Source of the DNA: Gnetum montanum
Lineage: Eukaryota > Streptophyta > Gnetopsida > Gnetales > Gnetaceae
Reading direction: 5' to 3'
DNA: 23,070 nucleotides
NCBI GenBank assembly: GCA_015680685.1
Contig: MNCI01018030.1
Span: 164,246-187,315, forward strand
In this document: in pieces, positions 20,867-23,070 of the stretch
How the letters are laid out: every line of letters begins with the position of its first letter
Position numbering within the stretch: the first letter of the stretch is position 1
Translations under genes and position numbers: made by a program
The notes under the pieces: model-generated
What the model was told of the DNA's origin: nothing
The model's input: only the letters and a program-made list of their open reading frames with translations
The model's database searches: none

Positions 20867-21187
20867 CAATGAGCAACCGAGTCCTTGATCAACCGTACAC
20901 ATCTTGGACTTCGTGCACGACTGCTACTAGGACTACTAAGCGTAGGCCTAGGTACGCCACTGGGATTACCAAGCGTAGATCCCAAATACGCCACTGGGTT
21001 ACCAAGCGTAGATCCCCCTAGCTACACCACTGGGCTACTAAGCAGTCACACTTAAATGCTCGTAATCAAGTCGTACTCGTTCCGCTTCTAGGAGTTTAAG
21101 GGTGAGAAACTAATCGCGATGAGCAACCGATTCCTTAACTAGCCGTACACACCCGTAGATGCTCGTAGTTAAGTCGTACTCACACCG
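20867..21187. repeat. Duplicated module within the LTR
   Basis: A module of the form ATGAGCAACCGA...CCTT...CCGTACACA (20867-20903 and 21116-21152) is followed in each case by GCTCGTA-TTAAGTCGTACTC (about 21057-21083 and 21161-21187). The solo LTR carries the same module near 17524-17618. The two halves contain short inverted elements (CTCGTAATCAAG and CTTGATTAACC). Confidence 0.75.
20929..21047. repeat. Three to four imperfect ~34-bp tandem units in the LTR
   Basis: Units are built on TACGCCACTGGG-TTACCAAGCGTAGATCCC, at 20953-20986, 20987-21022 and 21023-21047 (shortened), with a partial unit at about 20929-20952. They are absent from the solo LTR and explain part of the length difference between the two LTRs. 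Confidence 0.85.
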
Positions 21188-21444
21188 CGCTATAAAAGTA
21201 ATAAATAACATTAAATAAATAACAAATAAATAAACTAAGTGAATGCTGCAATGATGAAGTAATCTCGATCTTTATTGCCGGTCATGTGCGTGTCCAAGTA
21301 CGGCACACTCGAATAAAGACACCGTACAATTACATTCACCACACTGCGGGCAAACACGGGAAAAATTCTAACTCTGGAGGGATCAAACTGCCAGAGCTTC
21401 ACTACTCTAAAATAGGGATCCCCAAACAAGGGAGAGCCACCTCT

Positions 21445-21550
21445 TATTTATAGACATGGCGGTGGACTGCGATATCACGTACGCGATATCCTATGGAAGG
21501 ACGCAATATCGTGTACGCGATATTGCGGGGGATGTATGCGATATCGCGGT
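21445..21550 (-). promoter_or_regulatory. LTR U3 promoter: CGATATCG dyad array and TATA box
   Basis: On the minus strand the TATA box TATAAATA (21445-21452) is preceded 17 to 100 bases upstream by repeated (G)CGATATC(G) half-sites arranged as inverted pairs around a central CGTACG or TGTACG. The array lies at 21469-21550. The solo LTR has a shorter version (17891-17950) at the same distance from its TATA box. Conservation of the array between two otherwise divergent LTRs suggests a regulatory role, probably binding of a dimeric factor; the factor is not known. Confidence 0.6.
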
Positions 21551-21572
21551 CGACGCAAACCGCGTCTCATCA

Positions 21573-21612
21573 TACCCCCACGACTGAATAAAAACTCGTC
21601 CTTGAGTTACAA
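21573..21612 (-). promoter_or_regulatory. Polypurine tract and upstream conserved motif
   Basis: Read on the minus strand, AACTCAAGGACGAGTTTTT is followed after 10 bases or so by GTGGGGGTA, which joins directly to the TGATGAG start of the LTR. The G-rich run is the plus-strand primer site for reverse transcription. The upstream motif is of the kind found before the tract in plant Ty3/gypsy elements. Confidence 0.7.
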
Positions 21613-21742
21613 GGAGAACAAGCTTCAGTGATTACATAGTGGATAGGTATGGGATTATTAACTGGAAAAAGAAATGGACAATGCCGCAGTGTGGGAAGAC
21701 ACAACACAGAGAAAAAATTCTACAACTACAAAAATGTGGAAC

Positions 21743-23070
21743 TCATGTACTTCCTGGTGGCGGTGGCTCCTCCATGGGTGCTTTCCCTTTGTCACGTGCT
21801 CTGAGATTTGAAGATTGATGACGCTAAAGAATAGCCTAGAGCTTCTCCTCTTCGGTCCGGGGGTCTTGTGTCGTCCATGCTGATGCTCCAATGTTTGATG
21901 GAGTCGGCACTTCCCACAGACAGGGTAGTTGCGGAAACATCTGATTAGCCTTGACGTACCATGCCGTGAACACCCGTCGTTCCTCTTCGTAGGCTCTAGC
22001 TCTGTCTTTGTATTCGTGAAGTTCTGCTAGCCGTCAAGCCAAGTCGGTTGCCACATCTTTCTGTCCTTGGTAGCTTTCTTTTACCACCACGAGTTCAGAA
22101 TTTGCAACATCTAGTTTTTCAGCCAACTTCTTTCATTCTGCAAATTCTGCCTCATATTTAATATGCGTGGAAGCTACCTGCTGCTCGAGCTCTGACCTCA
22201 GGCGTCCTGCTGTTAACATGGCCAGGTTGGCATATCGAAGGTTTGCCAACTCCATGTATTCAGTTAAGTACTAGATTTGCAGGTCCTAGTTCTTAATTTC
22301 CACCTGGTGGGCATAGGCATAAGTGTCCAATATGGCCCCCCAATCAGTGTGCTGGGCACTGATGCTATTGATTTGAGCTTTGGCCATATGGATCTCCTTC
22401 TCCAGGATCTGTTTATACATCCCCACTTGGTCATGGAAGTACTCCTTCAGCTTCTCATGTCGTTTAGCCTCATTCTGCCACGCACTAATCTCGATGGCTG
22501 ATTTTTGTCGAATAGTGTGTACCTCCTCCATTGAGAGGGTTCAATTTTCTCTGGCTAAACGGCTTACATCTTGGTTGACTCGGATGAACTGTTCTCGCAA
22601 CCGATGAAACTGCTCATCGAGAACATTCTTTTGCTTCTCCACAGAAGTCAACCGAAGGTTATCGGCAACCAACTGCTTGTTCTCTTCTTGCAAGGCCTTG
22701 AGTGCCTTAAGATGCGCATGAGTTTGTGCCTTTGCTGCAGAGGCATCCCAAGTGGCTGTCTCCTTTTCTTCTGCCACCTTCTTATTTTCTGCAATTAGTT
22801 TGGTTAGTTGCTCGTTTTTAAAATTATTTAACTAGTCTGCGGAAACCAATTGCAAGGGATCCCGCTGCGCTGCTTGTAAGGCGATGAGCTGCTCTTGTAA
22901 TTTCTGCACTTCAGCCTCAGCATGCTCAGGCCTTACTTCGGATATGACCAGTTTCCCCTTTGTCAAAATGAGGTCTAACTGAATTGCTGTTACATCCTGG
23001 GGGATGTCAAACAGGGACGTTAAAACTTGTCCTGTTTGAAGCAATCTGTCCAATACATCCTCATGTTCAG
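21743..23070 (-). pseudogene. Long coiled-coil ORF in LTR-retrotransposon internal region, partial, eight stops
   Basis: One minus-strand frame runs from beyond the right edge (open from at least 23053) to TGA at 21743-21745, more than 430 codons, with no frameshift. It is interrupted by five TAG (22832, 22286, 22271, 21836, 21824) and three TGA (22541, 22133, 22034), as expected of Gln and Arg codons after C-to-T change. Blocks between stops are rich in Glu, Gln, Lys, Leu and Ala with heptad spacing, for example AEAEVQKLQEQLIALQAA, LKALKALQEENKQLVADNLR and LDEQFHRLREQFIRVNQDV. The C-terminus is non-helical: RARDKGKAPMEEPPPPGST. I recognise no gag, protease, RT, RNase H, integrase, chromodomain, zinc knuckle or transmembrane segment. 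Position just before the polypurine tract suggests an accessory 3' ORF, or the gag-like or cargo ORF of a non-autonomous element. Function unknown. Confidence 0.7.

Larger units (their letters stand above)
20578..21572 (-). mobile_element. Complete 3' LTR, 995 bp
   Basis: Ends are TGATGAG and CTCATCA on the plus strand, as in the solo LTR. On the minus strand it has U3 with CGATATCG-type dyads (21469-21550), TATAAATA at 21445-21452 and AATAAA at 21271-21276. A long U5-side segment follows with two internal repeat sets (20867-21187 and 20929-21047). The bases just right of it (21573-21582) form a polypurine tract on the minus strand, which makes this the 3' LTR with internal sequence to its right. 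The flanks GTTAT and TACCC do not match, in agreement with only one end of the element being present. Confidence 0.88.
20578..23070 (-). mobile_element. Partial Ty3/gypsy-like LTR retrotransposon (3' part), runs off the window
   Basis: Contains the 3' LTR, the polypurine tract, about 160 non-coding bases and a long coiled-coil ORF. The motif just before the tract on the minus strand (AACTCAAGGACGAGTTTTT at about 21593-21611) resembles the conserved CTCGAGGACGAG-type sequence found just before the polypurine tract of many plant Ty3/gypsy elements. No integrase, reverse transcriptase or protease motif occurs in the 1.5 kb of internal sequence seen. The 5' LTR and any gag-pol would lie beyond 23070. 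Confidence 0.75.

Noticed and set aside
20929-21187. CRISPR-like array
   Set aside because: Units are imperfect and adjacent, without unique spacers, and lie inside a plant LTR.
21235-21429. 64-codon minus-strand open frame
   Set aside because: Falls in the LTR between TATA and polyadenylation signal; no conserved counterpart frame in the solo LTR.
21658-21891. 77-codon minus-strand open frame
   Set aside because: It is a different frame from the coiled-coil ORF, which continues through here to its TGA at 21743.

Overview
The window is nuclear DNA from a land plant. It is almost entirely non-coding and filled with retrotransposons. The plant assignment rests on three things: a first exon that reads as a plant choline-transporter-like (CTL/SLC44) protein; plant-type L1 LINEs (DUF4283-type ORF1 plus zinc knuckle, ORF2 with endonuclease, reverse transcriptase and zf-RVT); and a Ty3/gypsy-like LTR element. 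The low gene density and the possibly very long CTL intron would fit a gymnosperm or another large plant genome, but the species cannot be told from sequence alone.

Layout. 1-419 is host DNA, pyrimidine-rich at first and then AT-rich. 435-6626 is an essentially complete L1 LINE on the minus strand, bounded by a perfect 15-bp target-site duplication (420-434 and 6627-6641). Its ORF1 stays in one frame for 451 codons with 11 internal stops, all TAG. ORF2 is broken by stops, frameshifts and an internal 371-bp tandem duplication. 6642-12159 is AT-rich and holds two old, diverged direct repeats (about 6642-7245 and 9515-10285); the second is interrupted by a tRNA-derived SINE. 12160-12338 (minus) is the first coding exon of the CTL gene, ending at a GT donor, with its promoter and 5' leader at 12339-12660. 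No later exon is visible, so the gene either continues past the left edge, with the L1 inside a first intron of more than 12 kb, or is an exon relic.

13490-15463 (plus) and 18108-20451 (minus) are two decayed copies of a second, AT-rich L1 family in inverted orientation. Between them lies a solo LTR (17278-17975) with TGATGAG/CTCATCA ends and a perfect 5-bp TSD. From 20452 to the right edge, LTR retrotransposons are nested in the second LINE copy: a 126-bp LTR end fragment, a full 995-bp LTR (20578-21572) with the same termini, a polypurine tract, and then internal sequence of the same minus-strand element.

The most unusual item is in that internal sequence. A single reading frame of more than 430 codons (21743 to beyond 23070), interrupted by eight TAG/TGA stops but no apparent frameshift, encodes a long coiled-coil protein just upstream of the polypurine tract. 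I recognise no gag, pol or env motif in it. The U3 of this LTR family also carries an array of CGATATCG-type dyads just upstream of a TATA box. Together these suggest a Ty3/gypsy-derived, perhaps non-autonomous element carrying an extra structural ORF.
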